Shown here piece by piece: positions 36,439 through 46,120 of a stretch of 64,000 nt of DNA. How positions within the stretch are numbered: position 1 is the first letter of the stretch; each line of letters begins with the position of its first letter. The notes beneath the pieces were generated by a model that saw nothing but the letters and a program-made list of their open reading frames with translations, searched no databases and was not told where the DNA came from. The position numbers and the translations under genes are program-made. The stretch is from Deminuibacter sp966424055 (GTDB lineage: Bacteria > Bacteroidota > Bacteroidia > Chitinophagales > Chitinophagaceae), in assembly GCA_966424055.1 (NCBI GenBank), contig CBJLMB010000018.1, positions 1 to 64,000 on the forward strand, written 5' to 3'.

Positions 36439-37347
36439 TTAACGCAGCTTTTTTACAAATGCAGCAATGGCTTCGCCGATTTCCATAGGACTATCTTCCT
36501 GCAAAAAATGTTTGCCCTTTACGGCTATCTCAGTTTGGTTGGGCCATGTGCTGCAGTATTTCCGGACACTGTCATTTTCCACGGCCCCGGGGATACCGTG
36601 AATCCAAAGCTTGGGAACAAGGCTTTGTTTAAGCCAGTTGCCAAATTCAGTCACCACTTCGGCCACTTCCCTGGGTTCTCCATCCAGGGCAATCTGGCGG
36701 GGAAATGATAATGTGGGGCGGCGATCTTCCCCTTCATTGAGATAGGGCCTGCGATACTCCGCCATTTCTGTATCACTGAGTTCCCGGAAAATACCTGCGG
36801 GCAATACTTTTTCAATAAATACATTGTTTTTTAAGATCAGTTCCTCGCCGGCGGGGGAGCGCAAAGCGCGGAATAAATCGCGCATTTTGGGTTCAAATTC
36901 ATCCCATTTAAAAGGGATGGCCAATGCCTCCATATGAACGATACCCTGAACACGGGAGCGGTGTTGGTTTGCCCAGTCAAAGCCCAGTACAGAGCCCCAG
37001 TCATGAAGCACCAGTACCACGTTTTTGTCCAGTTTCAGCTCTTCCCAGAGTGCAAAAAGAAAACTGCGCTGCGCTGCATAGGAATATCGCCCGGGATCTG
37101 ATTCAGGGAGTTTTTCCGAATCGCCCATACCGATTAGATCACAGGCAATAAGGCGTCCAAGACCACGGCAATAAGGCATGATATTCCGCCAGAGATAGGA
37201 TGAAGTAGGATTGCCATGCTGAAATACAATAGGGTCGCCTTCGCCTTCATCGATATAAGCCATACGGCGGCCTTTTATCTCGATGAATTTCTTTTCGGCA
37301 AAAGGTTTTTCGCTGAAGATAGCCTGTACATTTGCTTTGCGTTCCAT
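36439..37347 (-). CDS. haloalkane dehalogenase, LinB-like (HLD-II)
   Basis: A 302-aa alpha/beta hydrolase that swaps halide for hydroxyl on haloalkanes via an aspartyl ester. It closely follows LinB over its whole length. The nucleophile is Asp116 with Trp117 in VLHDWGS, the acid Glu140 in HMEALA, the base His280 in GKHFLQEDSP, and the halide-stabilising Asn46 in FQHGNPTSS. Every position is offset by 8 from LinB (108, 109, 132, 272, 38). The first ~8 residues are an extension. No signal peptide is present. It lies 60 bp downstream of a Crp/Fnr regulator on the same strand. Natural substrate unknown. Confidence 0.93.
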   Translation of the reverse strand: MERKANVQAIFSEKPFAEKKFIEIKGRRMAYIDEGEGDPIVFQHGNPTSSYLWRNIMPYCRGLGRLIACDLIGMGDSEKLPESDPGRYSYAAQRSFLFALWEELKLDKNVVLVLHDWGSVLGFDWANQHRSRVQGIVHMEALAIPFKWDEFEPKMRDLFRALRSPAGEELILKNNVFIEKVLPAGIFRELSDTEMAEYRRPYLNEGEDRRPTLSFPRQIALDGEPREVAEVVTEFGNWLKQSLVPKLWIHGIPGAVENDSVRKYCSTWPNQTEIAVKGKHFLQEDSPMEIGEAIAAFVKKLR

Positions 37348-37407
37348 GTTTTACTGTTTTAATACAACAAAGCAACGAGACGGTGGTATGCCAAAAAATA
37401 ATGTACC

Positions 37408-38007
37408 TTAAGATTTCCTGCGGGACATATTTGCTTTCATCTGGCTGAAAAATTCCGGTGTAACACCGATATAAGAGGCAATATATTTTTGCGGGACCCT
37501 GTTTTCCAGGCCGGGATAGGCCTGGCTGAACAGTTCATATCTTCCTTCTGCAGGCTGCGAAAGATTGGCATTTATCCTGTTTTGATGAAATACAAAGGCA
37601 TTTTGAAACAATACCCTGAAAAACCGCTCGTATTTTGGCGCCTGCTGGTACAATATATCCAGGTGGTCTTTGCTGATCTGCAACAGGGTAGTGGTTTCCA
37701 GGGCTTCGAGGTTATTAACGCTTTGCTGTCCAGACAAAAAGCTATACAGGTCGCCGCTGCACCACCAAGCTTCAGGTGCGAACATCAAAATATGTTCTTT
37801 ACCACTTGCATCAATGGTATAGGTACGCAGGCACCCGCTGATCACAAAGAACTGGTGTTTTGCCACATCGCCTTCTTTCAGCAGAAATTCTTTTCGCTTA
37901 ACGGTTTTAACCACCGCAAGGGATAAAAGTATTTCAGTTTCTTCTGCGGTCGGCTCGATATGCCGTCGCAGGTTTTTCAGGATGAGAGAGAGCGTTTCAG
38001 GGGTCAA
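37408..38007 (-). CDS. Crp/Fnr family transcriptional regulator
   Basis: A 199-aa regulator with an N-terminal cyclic-nucleotide-binding beta-roll (RKEFLLKEGDVAKHQFFVIS, then CSGDLYSFLSG) and a compact C-terminal HTH (PQKYIASYIGVTPEFFSQMK). This subgroup is abundant in Bacteroidota and often lacks canonical cAMP contacts. It is directly upstream of the LinB-like dehalogenase and may control it; no operator could be identified. Confidence 0.93.
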   Translation of the reverse strand: MTPETLSLILKNLRRHIEPTAEETEILLSLAVVKTVKRKEFLLKEGDVAKHQFFVISGCLRTYTIDASGKEHILMFAPEAWWCSGDLYSFLSGQQSVNNLEALETTTLLQISKDHLDILYQQAPKYERFFRVLFQNAFVFHQNRINANLSQPAEGRYELFSQAYPGLENRVPQKYIASYIGVTPEFFSQMKANMSRRKS

Positions 38008-38277
38008 GAGTTTAAGAGTTTAAAAGTTCAAAAGTTTCAGGTTTGGGATGAATTGTTCCGATGTATTCCTTTGGAACTCTCCGGAGTTCAAAAGTTTCAG
38101 GTTGTGATGACTTGTCCATATATATCCTCTTGAACACTTGGGAAGTTCAAAAGTTTAAAGGTTTAAGGTTGAGATGAATTGTCCCGATGTATTCCTTTGA
38201 AACGATTGGAACTCTTGAACTTTGAAACTTTGAAACATTGGAACTCTTGAACTTTTAAACTTTTAAACTCTTGAACC
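38008..38277. repeat. about 60-bp imperfect repeats flanked by an inverted AAGTTT-rich sequence
   Basis: Three units begin AGTTCAAAAGTTT near 38,028, 38,088 and 38,146; two contain ATGAATTGT and CGATGTATTCCTTTG. The flanks AAGAGTTTAAGAGTTTAAAA (left) and AACTTTTAAACTCTTGAAC (right) are roughly complementary, so the block could fold into a long imperfect stem. It lies between the phospholipase C and Crp/Fnr genes. Confidence 0.75.
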
Positions 38278-40815
38278 CTATCCAAGAAGCGGATCGCTGA
38301 ATGAATCTTTTCCAGATTCAACGCGGCCGGCAAAACGGCGTTCAAAGAACGGGCGTTTTTTTACTGAAACGGAAAAATCATACCAGCCATAAGTTTTTTC
38401 CAGCAATAATACAATGGTAGCCGATGTGTGGGGCAACAGTGTTTTGACTATCGGGGACTGTCCATAACTGTTGTCGCTGATCACCAGTTCTTGGATGCCA
38501 GGTGTATGGTTACTGAGCGTGAGTTGTACCTGCCCGTATTTTTTTCCCGGCCTGGCATCGTATTGCACCGTTGCATCGATCAGGTCTTCACTTGTATTCC
38601 CCTTCAGTTCACGATAAAAACCATTGGGACCGAACAATGCGAAATGGTATTCATTGCCTTCAAAGCCATCCAGGGGAATATCGTATTCCAGTTTTTCGCC
38701 GGCGGCTACAGCAAAAGACCAGTTACGGTTCTTCCGTTTTTCTCCATCTGTATCTTTATAAGGAAGGTATGCATACAGGGTAAAAGGACTGCCTGTTGAT
38801 TTTTCCCTGAAAAAGGTTTTACCCGCTTCCAGTATCCAGTGCATGTTTTGCTTTTCTTTATCCAGGCTGCCGTGCGCATACAGTTCATAAGGCAGCGCAC
38901 AGGAGGGTTTTATTCCTTTTTCCTGGCCAAAGTATCGTGCTGTATGCAGGTGTCCCGATTGAAAAGCCTGTATATCGCCTGCAGACAGTGGTACAATGCT
39001 TTTAGGTATGGGCCGGTAACGGGCTTCGTCAATACGCTGCAGGTAAGCATTCCTGTTGAGGAATGCAGGCTGCTGTATCTTTTCACCGGTATAGGGCCTG
39101 AATACAGAAGAAAGATCGCCGCATACAGCACGCCGCCAGTTTGACATATTCAGTAACTGCAGTTTTTTACCGGATTTGCGTGAAGCGAATTTTTCTACAA
39201 ACTGTACCACCGAAGTATGGTCAAATACCTGCGAATTAACATACCCGCCCCTTGACCATGGACTGGCAACAATAAAAGGCACGCGGTACCCGAGGCCAAT
39301 AGGGCCTTCACGGGCATGTTCTTTATCAACATGTTTCTTGCTGAGCTCATCTTCCAGGGTAACAAATTCTTTGTCCATATCCGTGATGCCTGCCGATACA
39401 GCGCCGGTGGCGGGGTTGCGGTAATCCGGCGCCACAAATGGCGGTACATGATCAAAGTAGCCATCGTTTTCATCATAGGTTACAATGAAAATGGTTTTTT
39501 TCCATACCTCTTCCTTGTGGGTGAGTATATCCAGCACTTCCGAAACATACCAGGCCCCGAACCAGGGGGCAGAGGGATGATCGGAAAAATATTGCGGCGC
39601 TACCAGCCAGGATACAGCAGGCAGCTTGCCCGTTTTTACATCTTTCCTGAAATTGGCCAGCACATCCGATTTGGGTACCTGCATGGTTCGTTTTGTTCCA
39701 TGATCATCGTAGGTGAACGTTTCCAGGCTGTGGTAGTCGGGGTCGAAATCGTTGGTGGCAAATGCCTTGTCGTGCAGGGCCTGCTGGTATTCACTTTGCG
39801 GCTCTGCCAGTTCTTTACGGCAGCGTACCAGTTCGGCTTCATACCATTCTTTCTGTTTACGTTTATCTGCCAGTTCTTTGTTTATTTTTTCATCGCCGGT
39901 TTGTGCTGCGGCTTTCTGTTCCAGCCCGCTGATCTGGCGCCCGGTTTGTGCAAGCAGCATTTCCAGCGCTTTTTCGTATTTGTGTGAACGTCGTACTTTG
40001 AACTGGGTGAACCATTCCAGCGGGTTATCAGTGAAATTGCTTAACCAGGCATCGCCTGCGCCTTCCAGTCCTGAGGGAAGACTGAGCTCATTCTGGTACA
40101 CTTTCCAGGAAATACCATTCTCTTCCAGTAATTCGGGCAATGTTTTCCAGCTGCTCTCTGCGCCGTAATCAGATTCTTCATTCCGTACAAGTGCCGGACT
40201 GGCCGCCTCTCCATCTTTCCGTAATGCGCCGGAAAAAAAGTACAGCCTGTTGGGAGTGGTGCCGGTGAGGGAAGAACAAAAATGCTGGTCACATACCGTA
40301 AATGCATCGGCCATGGCATAATTAAAAGGTATATCATCCCTTGTGTAATAACCCAGTGCCATAGGTTGCCCTTCAAAGCCTTTGTAACCTGTTTTTTTGG
40401 CTATCAGCCAGTGGTCGTACCGGCCTTTGTTGCGTGCATCCACCTGGTCTCTCCAGCTATGCGGCAGGCCGCCCATCCAGGTGATTTTGGTTTGCTGTAT
40501 ATCCAGCCTGAAAGGAGTATAAGTATTGTTTTGCTCATCTGTCTGCAGCCATACAGGATTGCCATTGGCCAGTTTCAATGCACGCGGGTCATTGAAACCG
40601 CGAACACCTTTCAATGATCCGAAACAGTGATCAAAAGAGCGGTTCTCCTGCATGAGCAGTACAATATGTTCCGCATCTTCAAACGTAGACCCCAGGGCTG
40701 GGTTAATGGCCAGGGCTTTTTTGATAGAAGCAGGCAGGGCAGAAGCGATGCCTGTACCACCTGCCAGTAAACCTGTCTTTTTTAGAAATGCTCTCCTGGA
40801 AAAATCAATTGCCAT
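38278..40815 (-). CDS. phosphocholine-specific phospholipase C, Tat-exported
   Basis: An 845-aa non-haemolytic-type PLC (phosphoesterase family) that releases phosphocholine and diacylglycerol from phospholipids. The N terminus carries a twin-arginine signal (SRRAFLKKTGLLAGG). The alkaline-phosphatase-like catalytic domain has IVLLMQENRSFDHCFG, VCDQHFCSSLTGTTPNRLYF and YDENDGYFDHVPPF. The C-terminal third holds the tandem DUF756 beta domains. It is last in the sigma-FecR-SusC-SusD-PLC locus, 88 bp after SusD with a hairpin between. Export to the periplasm is clear; the substrate is family inference. Confidence 0.93.
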   Translation of the reverse strand: MAIDFSRRAFLKKTGLLAGGTGIASALPASIKKALAINPALGSTFEDAEHIVLLMQENRSFDHCFGSLKGVRGFNDPRALKLANGNPVWLQTDEQNNTYTPFRLDIQQTKITWMGGLPHSWRDQVDARNKGRYDHWLIAKKTGYKGFEGQPMALGYYTRDDIPFNYAMADAFTVCDQHFCSSLTGTTPNRLYFFSGALRKDGEAASPALVRNEESDYGAESSWKTLPELLEENGISWKVYQNELSLPSGLEGAGDAWLSNFTDNPLEWFTQFKVRRSHKYEKALEMLLAQTGRQISGLEQKAAAQTGDEKINKELADKRKQKEWYEAELVRCRKELAEPQSEYQQALHDKAFATNDFDPDYHSLETFTYDDHGTKRTMQVPKSDVLANFRKDVKTGKLPAVSWLVAPQYFSDHPSAPWFGAWYVSEVLDILTHKEEVWKKTIFIVTYDENDGYFDHVPPFVAPDYRNPATGAVSAGITDMDKEFVTLEDELSKKHVDKEHAREGPIGLGYRVPFIVASPWSRGGYVNSQVFDHTSVVQFVEKFASRKSGKKLQLLNMSNWRRAVCGDLSSVFRPYTGEKIQQPAFLNRNAYLQRIDEARYRPIPKSIVPLSAGDIQAFQSGHLHTARYFGQEKGIKPSCALPYELYAHGSLDKEKQNMHWILEAGKTFFREKSTGSPFTLYAYLPYKDTDGEKRKNRNWSFAVAAGEKLEYDIPLDGFEGNEYHFALFGPNGFYRELKGNTSEDLIDATVQYDARPGKKYGQVQLTLSNHTPGIQELVISDNSYGQSPIVKTLLPHTSATIVLLLEKTYGWYDFSVSVKKRPFFERRFAGRVESGKDSFSDPLLG

Positions 40816-40847
40816 TGTATGAACCTTTTTTATGAATGCTTAAAACA

Positions 40848-40872
40848 GGCAGGTGTAACCATAACACCTGCC
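40848..40872 (-). terminator. intercistronic hairpin between SusD and phospholipase C
   Basis: GGCAGGTGT and ACACCTGCC form a perfect 9-bp stem with a 7-nt loop. On the minus strand it is followed by TGTTTT. This resembles a weak terminator or attenuator and could lower PLC expression relative to SusCD. Confidence 0.55.
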
Positions 40873-40903
40873 CGGAATACTTTTAAGTATGTGATAATAC
40901 GCA

Positions 40904-42463
40904 TTATTTCAATATCCACATTGCCTGATTAACATCATCATTGCCGCCATACTGGCTGTCGATCGCTGCTTTTACATGCTGCCCGTTATTATCCAGTTCT
41001 CCCTGAGGGTACATCCATCTTAACGGGAACTGGGAGGCTACTGTATTTAAGTTGGTAGAAGGGTTTAATATAAAAGCTGGATAACCCGTGCGTCTGTTTT
41101 CGTACCAGGCATTGTAATCCACACCCTGCAGGAAACCTGCCATATATTTTTGTGTAATGATCTGTCTGATCTGGTCTTCAGTGCTGCCTGCCAGGGCAAC
41201 TGTTGCCGGGTAGCCTGCAATATACGCTGCATCCATGGTAACACCATGTGTATAACCTGTTGCTGTATTTTTCGCGATGAAGTTCATAGAGCTTTGTATG
41301 CCCTGGGCATAATAAGTTTGCGCCGGTATGCCGGAGATCCATCCTCTTACAGTTGCTTCTGCCAGCAGAAATTCCTGCTCCCAATAGCTGAACAGGCTTA
41401 CAGGTTCTGCATTGTACAGGTCGGCATAGCGCTTATTGAAATCAGAGAATTTGCCTGCCGAATGTGCGCTGGTGGTAACAGAATAGGGGGCAGAAGGCTC
41501 TACACCAATATAAGCGTTGAAATCAGATGGAGCAATACCTGCCTCAATTTGTGTGGCAGCGGGTTCTGCATAACAGAACAGGCGCCTGTCCTGTGTTGCT
41601 TTCAGCAGGTCGATAATGGTGGCTGATACCATCGGGTAAATCACGAAGGGATTTTTCTGGATCGCCGTATTGCTCCAGGGATAACAATAACCGGCAGTGT
41701 TCAGGTAAGTAACAGCGAAATTATCCGTATAATCGCGCATCAGGGGTCTGTTGGCAACAATGTCTTTAAACCTGGCGATCACTTTTAAATCGGCATCTGC
41801 TGTTTTTTTGTACAGGTTCATCAGTACATGCAGTTCAAATGCATTGGTGAGCCGCTGCCATTTGTCAACACTTCCCTTGAAAATAAAATCGCCGGCAAAA
41901 TCTTTTCCTGTGGCAAAAAGGGCATTGGCCGAATCCAGTTCGTTTAAAATGCCCTGGAATACGCTTTTCTGGCTATCGTATCTGGGCTTGATATTGCCTG
42001 TTGTTTCGCCCTGCAATGCTTCTGAATAGGGGATATCGCCCACCTGCATGGTTGTTTGGAAAAACTGCCAGGCACGGAGGAAATGACCGAGTGCCACATA
42101 AGAATCCTGCGTAGATGGGTCGAGCGCTGCATATTTGTTCATGGCAATCACATTGCGTAAAACAGGAATACGGCCGAACCCTGTACGCTGGATATAGTTG
42201 TACTGAAAGCTTTCCTGGTCTTCTGTCCAAAGTACATATTTGCCCAGCATAAAAGGTTGCGCGAACGATTTCTGCGAGCTGATATCTCCTGAAGTAACGG
42301 AGGTAAGCAATGAAGTTGCCAGCCAATCGGCACGGGAAGAAGTGGATTTATCAGGGTTGCTATTGATAGAATCGAAGTTCTTGGTGCAACCGGTTAGTAC
42401 CCCGCCTGTACAAACCAGGGCGATCAGCCAGCCAGCTATATTTGTTGATTTTTTTCTGCTCAT
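40904..42463 (-). CDS. SusD/RagB family lipoprotein (SusD-like_2 type)
   Basis: A 519-aa surface nutrient-binding lipoprotein. The lipobox is VLTGC, and KNFDSINSNPDKSTSSRADW just after it is the N-terminal signature of the SusD-like_2 (PF12771) group. YVALGHFLRAWQFFQTTMQVGDIPYSEAL follows (quoted in part), with WEQEFLLAEATVRGW and VDYNAWYENRRTGYP near the C terminus. It pairs with the SusC gene 45 bp upstream. This branch is often tied to peptides or non-glycan substrates; here the downstream gene is a phospholipase. Confidence 0.94.
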   Translation of the reverse strand: MSRKKSTNIAGWLIALVCTGGVLTGCTKNFDSINSNPDKSTSSRADWLATSLLTSVTSGDISSQKSFAQPFMLGKYVLWTEDQESFQYNYIQRTGFGRIPVLRNVIAMNKYAALDPSTQDSYVALGHFLRAWQFFQTTMQVGDIPYSEALQGETTGNIKPRYDSQKSVFQGILNELDSANALFATGKDFAGDFIFKGSVDKWQRLTNAFELHVLMNLYKKTADADLKVIARFKDIVANRPLMRDYTDNFAVTYLNTAGYCYPWSNTAIQKNPFVIYPMVSATIIDLLKATQDRRLFCYAEPAATQIEAGIAPSDFNAYIGVEPSAPYSVTTSAHSAGKFSDFNKRYADLYNAEPVSLFSYWEQEFLLAEATVRGWISGIPAQTYYAQGIQSSMNFIAKNTATGYTHGVTMDAAYIAGYPATVALAGSTEDQIRQIITQKYMAGFLQGVDYNAWYENRRTGYPAFILNPSTNLNTVASQFPLRWMYPQGELDNNGQHVKAAIDSQYGGNDDVNQAMWILK

Positions 42464-42508
42464 TTCTCGGTTTTAAAATTGGTTTCGGGAAATAGGATCT
42501 TGCTTTGG

Positions 42509-45500
42509 TTAAAAACCCAGTTTCACGTTGAGGCCTATCATGCGTTGTGAAGGTGCATTCAGGTTTTCTGTATCGATATCGGGATCGGAAAATTTAAATT
42601 TGGTGATCAGCAATAAATTCTGGCCGGTGAGTGAAACGGCGGCTGCTTTAATACCACTATGCCCCAGCAATTTTTTGGGGAAATTATACCCGATGGAAAG
42701 TTGTCTTAATTTGACAAAAGATTCGCTCATGATACCATGATCACCTGTGCCGGATGCCCAGCGGGTGTACTGCTGGTAACCCACTTTTACATCGTTGGGG
42801 GCATATTTACGGGTATCGCTGGTGATATTGCCATATTTATCGTAGGTAGCGGTGCCCGATACCACTTTAACACCGGGAGCGAGATAATTGGTGAGCCCGT
42901 TCACCACCTGGTCGTACCGGTACTGGTTGTCTGTTTCGGGGTTGGTGCCGGTATCGAACATTTTATCCCAGATATAATCATACATTAATCCACCAATACG
43001 GCCATCGATATTGATGCCGAAAAGAAAATTGCCCCAACTGATATTGTTGATAAAGCCAAAAGAGAAATTGGGATCGCCATAACCTATTTTGCTGGCGTAT
43101 TTGCTTGCCTGCGGCAGACCGCCGGAATTGATCAGGCTGCCATCGGGTGCTCTCAGCCAATTTTTGATGGTGTATGCATCCAGCCTTTCACCTTTGCGGT
43201 GGAAAAGATCATCGGGCGTATATACCGGATCGAGGTTTACATAATAGCGATGATTGAAGGAATAGTTGACCAGTGAGTTCCAGCTGAAATTTTTGCGTTT
43301 GATGATGGCCCCGTCAACTGTTATTTCCAGGCCGCGGCGCACATAGGTTTCCTGTGTGTTGATCAGGCTGCTGCTGAAGCCGGAAGCACTGGATATACTG
43401 GCAGATATCTGCCGGTTGTAATAGTATTTGTTGAAATAAGTGACATCTACATGCAGCCTGTTTTTAAAGAAATAGGCTGCCGTTCCCAGTTCCCAGGTTC
43501 TGGCTGTAGAAGGCTGCAGGTCGGTACCCAGCAGGCTGCCAGGGGCGCTGGAGCTGACCATTCCGAAAGAGCTACCTGTGCTGTAAGTGCGGTTATTGTC
43601 ATAGATGCCCGCAGGTGTTTTATCGATGGTCCAGGAACCACGTACTTTCCATAGGTCAACCATAGCCGGCAGGTGCAGGTATTCAGACAATACCACGCTG
43701 GTTGCCACGGAAGGGTAGAAATAAGAGCGTTCTGCGGCCTGTTGCGTGGAGCTCCAGTCATTACGGCCGGTAAAATCCACGAACACAGCTTTGCCGTATG
43801 AGAAAGTGCCTTTGCCATACACACTGTTCACCTGCGATTTGAAGGTGCTGTAATTGTTGCTGATCGAGTTCACGCCTGCAGCAGTGGAAGGCACTGCATT
43901 GGCAAAGGAATACCATCCCGGCACATTCAGCCCGTTAACGGTTTGTCCGCCGTATTCCCTGTCAAAGAAATAATAGATACTTCCACCGGCCAAAGCATCA
44001 ATACCGAACTTGCCTATCTTTTTGGTATAGGTCAGTATCAGGTCGTTGTTGGTGCTATAGCCCCAGGTTTCATCCTGGCCATACATACCGGCTGCATTCC
44101 AGTTCCAGCCAAAGTTGCCGCTGGGACCACTTTTGTTATCGGCATTGAACCGGCCAACAGCGCCGCCGCGGGTGGAATTAATACCGGCCGGGTTACGGAT
44201 GGTGAGCTCATTCTTGAAATAATCGTAACCTGTGCGGAACATCAGCTTCAGGTCTTTGGTAAACCGGTAATTCGCAATCAGGCTTGCATTGAGTTTATTG
44301 TTGTCAATACCCTGCAGTTTTTCGTAGGCAATTAAATATGGGTTATCGTACCAGGCATTGTAGAGCCAGTTTTGTTTTTGATTGGGTTTTACCCAATAAT
44401 CTTTATACTGCCTGATATCATAATCAGGCCCTGTCCACATGAGCAACTGGTAAAGATAACCCTGTGCGCCATAGCCCTGGCCCCATACCTGCGGCGCCGT
44501 TTGACGGGTGTAGCCCATATGGCTTTCCAGGTCGAAACGTTCGCCAATCTTCATCTGGCCGCTCATGGTATAGTTGATGATCTTCAGGCTGGCATTCGGC
44601 CACTGGCCTTTGTTGTAGATATAGTTTAGTCCTGCACGGAAAAAGCCGTTTTCGCCGCTTTGGGTTACGCTGATATTGTTATTGCTCACAATACCGGTTT
44701 GCATAAAATGCTGCAGGTTTCTTTTACCGCTGGATACAAGTGGCATGTTTTCCATCTGTTTGGTAACCGGGTTCCACTGGTTCACCACTGTGCCGATATC
44801 CAGCTTAGGCCCCCATACATAGTCATCAGATATTTTACCATCAATACCATGCGCATAAGAGGTTTGTATTTTGGGTAAAGCGATATAACCGGCCGTCATC
44901 ATGTTATTGCTGTTCACGTCAATAGAAAGACCTTTGCCTTTGCCTTTTTTTGTGGTGATCATTACAGCACCTGCAGCGCCCCTGTTGCCATATAATGCTG
45001 CGGCGGTAGGGCCTTTCAGCATGTCGATGCTTTCAATATCGTCTGTGGGTACATCACGCAAGCTCATATTGCCGTAAGGTATCCCGTCAATAACCAGTAA
45101 AGGCGTTTCGCCGCGCATTTCCAGTGAAGGCGTGGTGTTGAACTCTGTTGAATTTTTCACCACCAGGCCCGATACCATGCCTGTGAGTGAAGTGCCTACA
45201 TCCACACCCTTAACTGTTTCCAGTGCAGTACCGGCTACTTTCTGTGTGGCATAGCCCAGGGCTTTTTCCTGGCGTTTAAAACCAAGCGCGGTCACCACTA
45301 CTTCTTCCAGTGCACGGTTCACTTCATCCAGTGTAATATTGATGGTTGTTCTTCCGTCAACAGGTACTGTTTGCGTAGCATAACCAACAGAACTGAAGGT
45401 GAGGGATGCTCCCTCATCGGTATGAAGGCTGTACACCCCCTGGTTATCGGTGATCGTTGACTGGCCTTTACTGGAGCTGATACTGGCACCCGCGACAGGA

Positions 45501-46003
45501 TCGCCTTTTTTATTGGTGACAATGCCTTTTACCAGCAGGTCTTTTTTTTCAGCCGCTTTTTCCCGGATGATGATCAGGTTATCATCCAGCTGCTGGAACT
45601 CAAGCCCTGTTCCGTCTAAAATTTTAGACAGGCATTCAAGTACTGGTGTGTTTTCTACTTCCACGCTGATCGTGCCCTGCTCATCCACGAGTTTGTTATT
45701 GAATACAAAGCGGTAAGTGGTTTTCTTCTGGAGTATCTTAAACACTGTTGACAGCTTTGTATCAGCCAGTTTTAGGGTAACGGCTTGCTGGCCATGCCCG
45801 GTGAAGGCAGAAACCTGCAGCGTTGTAAAAAGCAGTAAAGCAATGCTCAGTTTCATCCGTAAATAATTTTTTTTAAATAGCCGGATGTAGCCCCGCCATT
45901 CCCATTCTCCTGCATATGCAAAGGATATGCAGGCCGGTTTCATGAATAAGCGTTTTTTAAAGGGTAATCCAGGCCGCCCGTTTAGAGGAGCTGTTTTTTT
46001 CAT
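42509..46003 (-). CDS. SusC/RagA TonB-linked outer-membrane transporter with STN domain
   Basis: An 1164-aa TonB-dependent transporter. A long N-terminal leader precedes the signal peptide (MKLSIALLLFTTLQVSA, about residues 50-66). Then come the STN domain (VTLKLADTKLSTVFKILQKK), CarboxypepD_reg domain (GASISSSKGQSTITDNQGVY), TonB-like box region (EEVVVTALGFKRQEKALGYA), plug (LLVIDGIPYG, TAAALYGNRGAAGAVMITTK) and the barrel ending in GLNVKLGF. The STN domain should contact the FecR protein encoded 117 bp upstream. An internal ATG near 45,856 is an alternative start. Confidence 0.95.
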   Translation of the reverse strand: MKKTAPLNGRPGLPFKKRLFMKPACISFAYAGEWEWRGYIRLFKKNYLRMKLSIALLLFTTLQVSAFTGHGQQAVTLKLADTKLSTVFKILQKKTTYRFVFNNKLVDEQGTISVEVENTPVLECLSKILDGTGLEFQQLDDNLIIIREKAAEKKDLLVKGIVTNKKGDPVAGASISSSKGQSTITDNQGVYSLHTDEGASLTFSSVGYATQTVPVDGRTTINITLDEVNRALEEVVVTALGFKRQEKALGYATQKVAGTALETVKGVDVGTSLTGMVSGLVVKNSTEFNTTPSLEMRGETPLLVIDGIPYGNMSLRDVPTDDIESIDMLKGPTAAALYGNRGAAGAVMITTKKGKGKGLSIDVNSNNMMTAGYIALPKIQTSYAHGIDGKISDDYVWGPKLDIGTVVNQWNPVTKQMENMPLVSSGKRNLQHFMQTGIVSNNNISVTQSGENGFFRAGLNYIYNKGQWPNASLKIINYTMSGQMKIGERFDLESHMGYTRQTAPQVWGQGYGAQGYLYQLLMWTGPDYDIRQYKDYWVKPNQKQNWLYNAWYDNPYLIAYEKLQGIDNNKLNASLIANYRFTKDLKLMFRTGYDYFKNELTIRNPAGINSTRGGAVGRFNADNKSGPSGNFGWNWNAAGMYGQDETWGYSTNNDLILTYTKKIGKFGIDALAGGSIYYFFDREYGGQTVNGLNVPGWYSFANAVPSTAAGVNSISNNYSTFKSQVNSVYGKGTFSYGKAVFVDFTGRNDWSSTQQAAERSYFYPSVATSVVLSEYLHLPAMVDLWKVRGSWTIDKTPAGIYDNNRTYSTGSSFGMVSSSAPGSLLGTDLQPSTARTWELGTAAYFFKNRLHVDVTYFNKYYYNRQISASISSASGFSSSLINTQETYVRRGLEITVDGAIIKRKNFSWNSLVNYSFNHRYYVNLDPVYTPDDLFHRKGERLDAYTIKNWLRAPDGSLINSGGLPQASKYASKIGYGDPNFSFGFINNISWGNFLFGINIDGRIGGLMYDYIWDKMFDTGTNPETDNQYRYDQVVNGLTNYLAPGVKVVSGTATYDKYGNITSDTRKYAPNDVKVGYQQYTRWASGTGDHGIMSESFVKLRQLSIGYNFPKKLLGHSGIKAAAVSLTGQNLLLITKFKFSDPDIDTENLNAPSQRMIGLNVKLGF

Positions 46004-46120
46004 ACTTTTATCTTAAGTTTTAGTTCAACAAGTGGAAGCGTTTGCTGCTTCCATTTAGCTAAAGGAGGGAAATAGCCGTCATCTATTTCTCTCTTTTTTT
46101 ATGGTGATGTTCGGGGTGTT

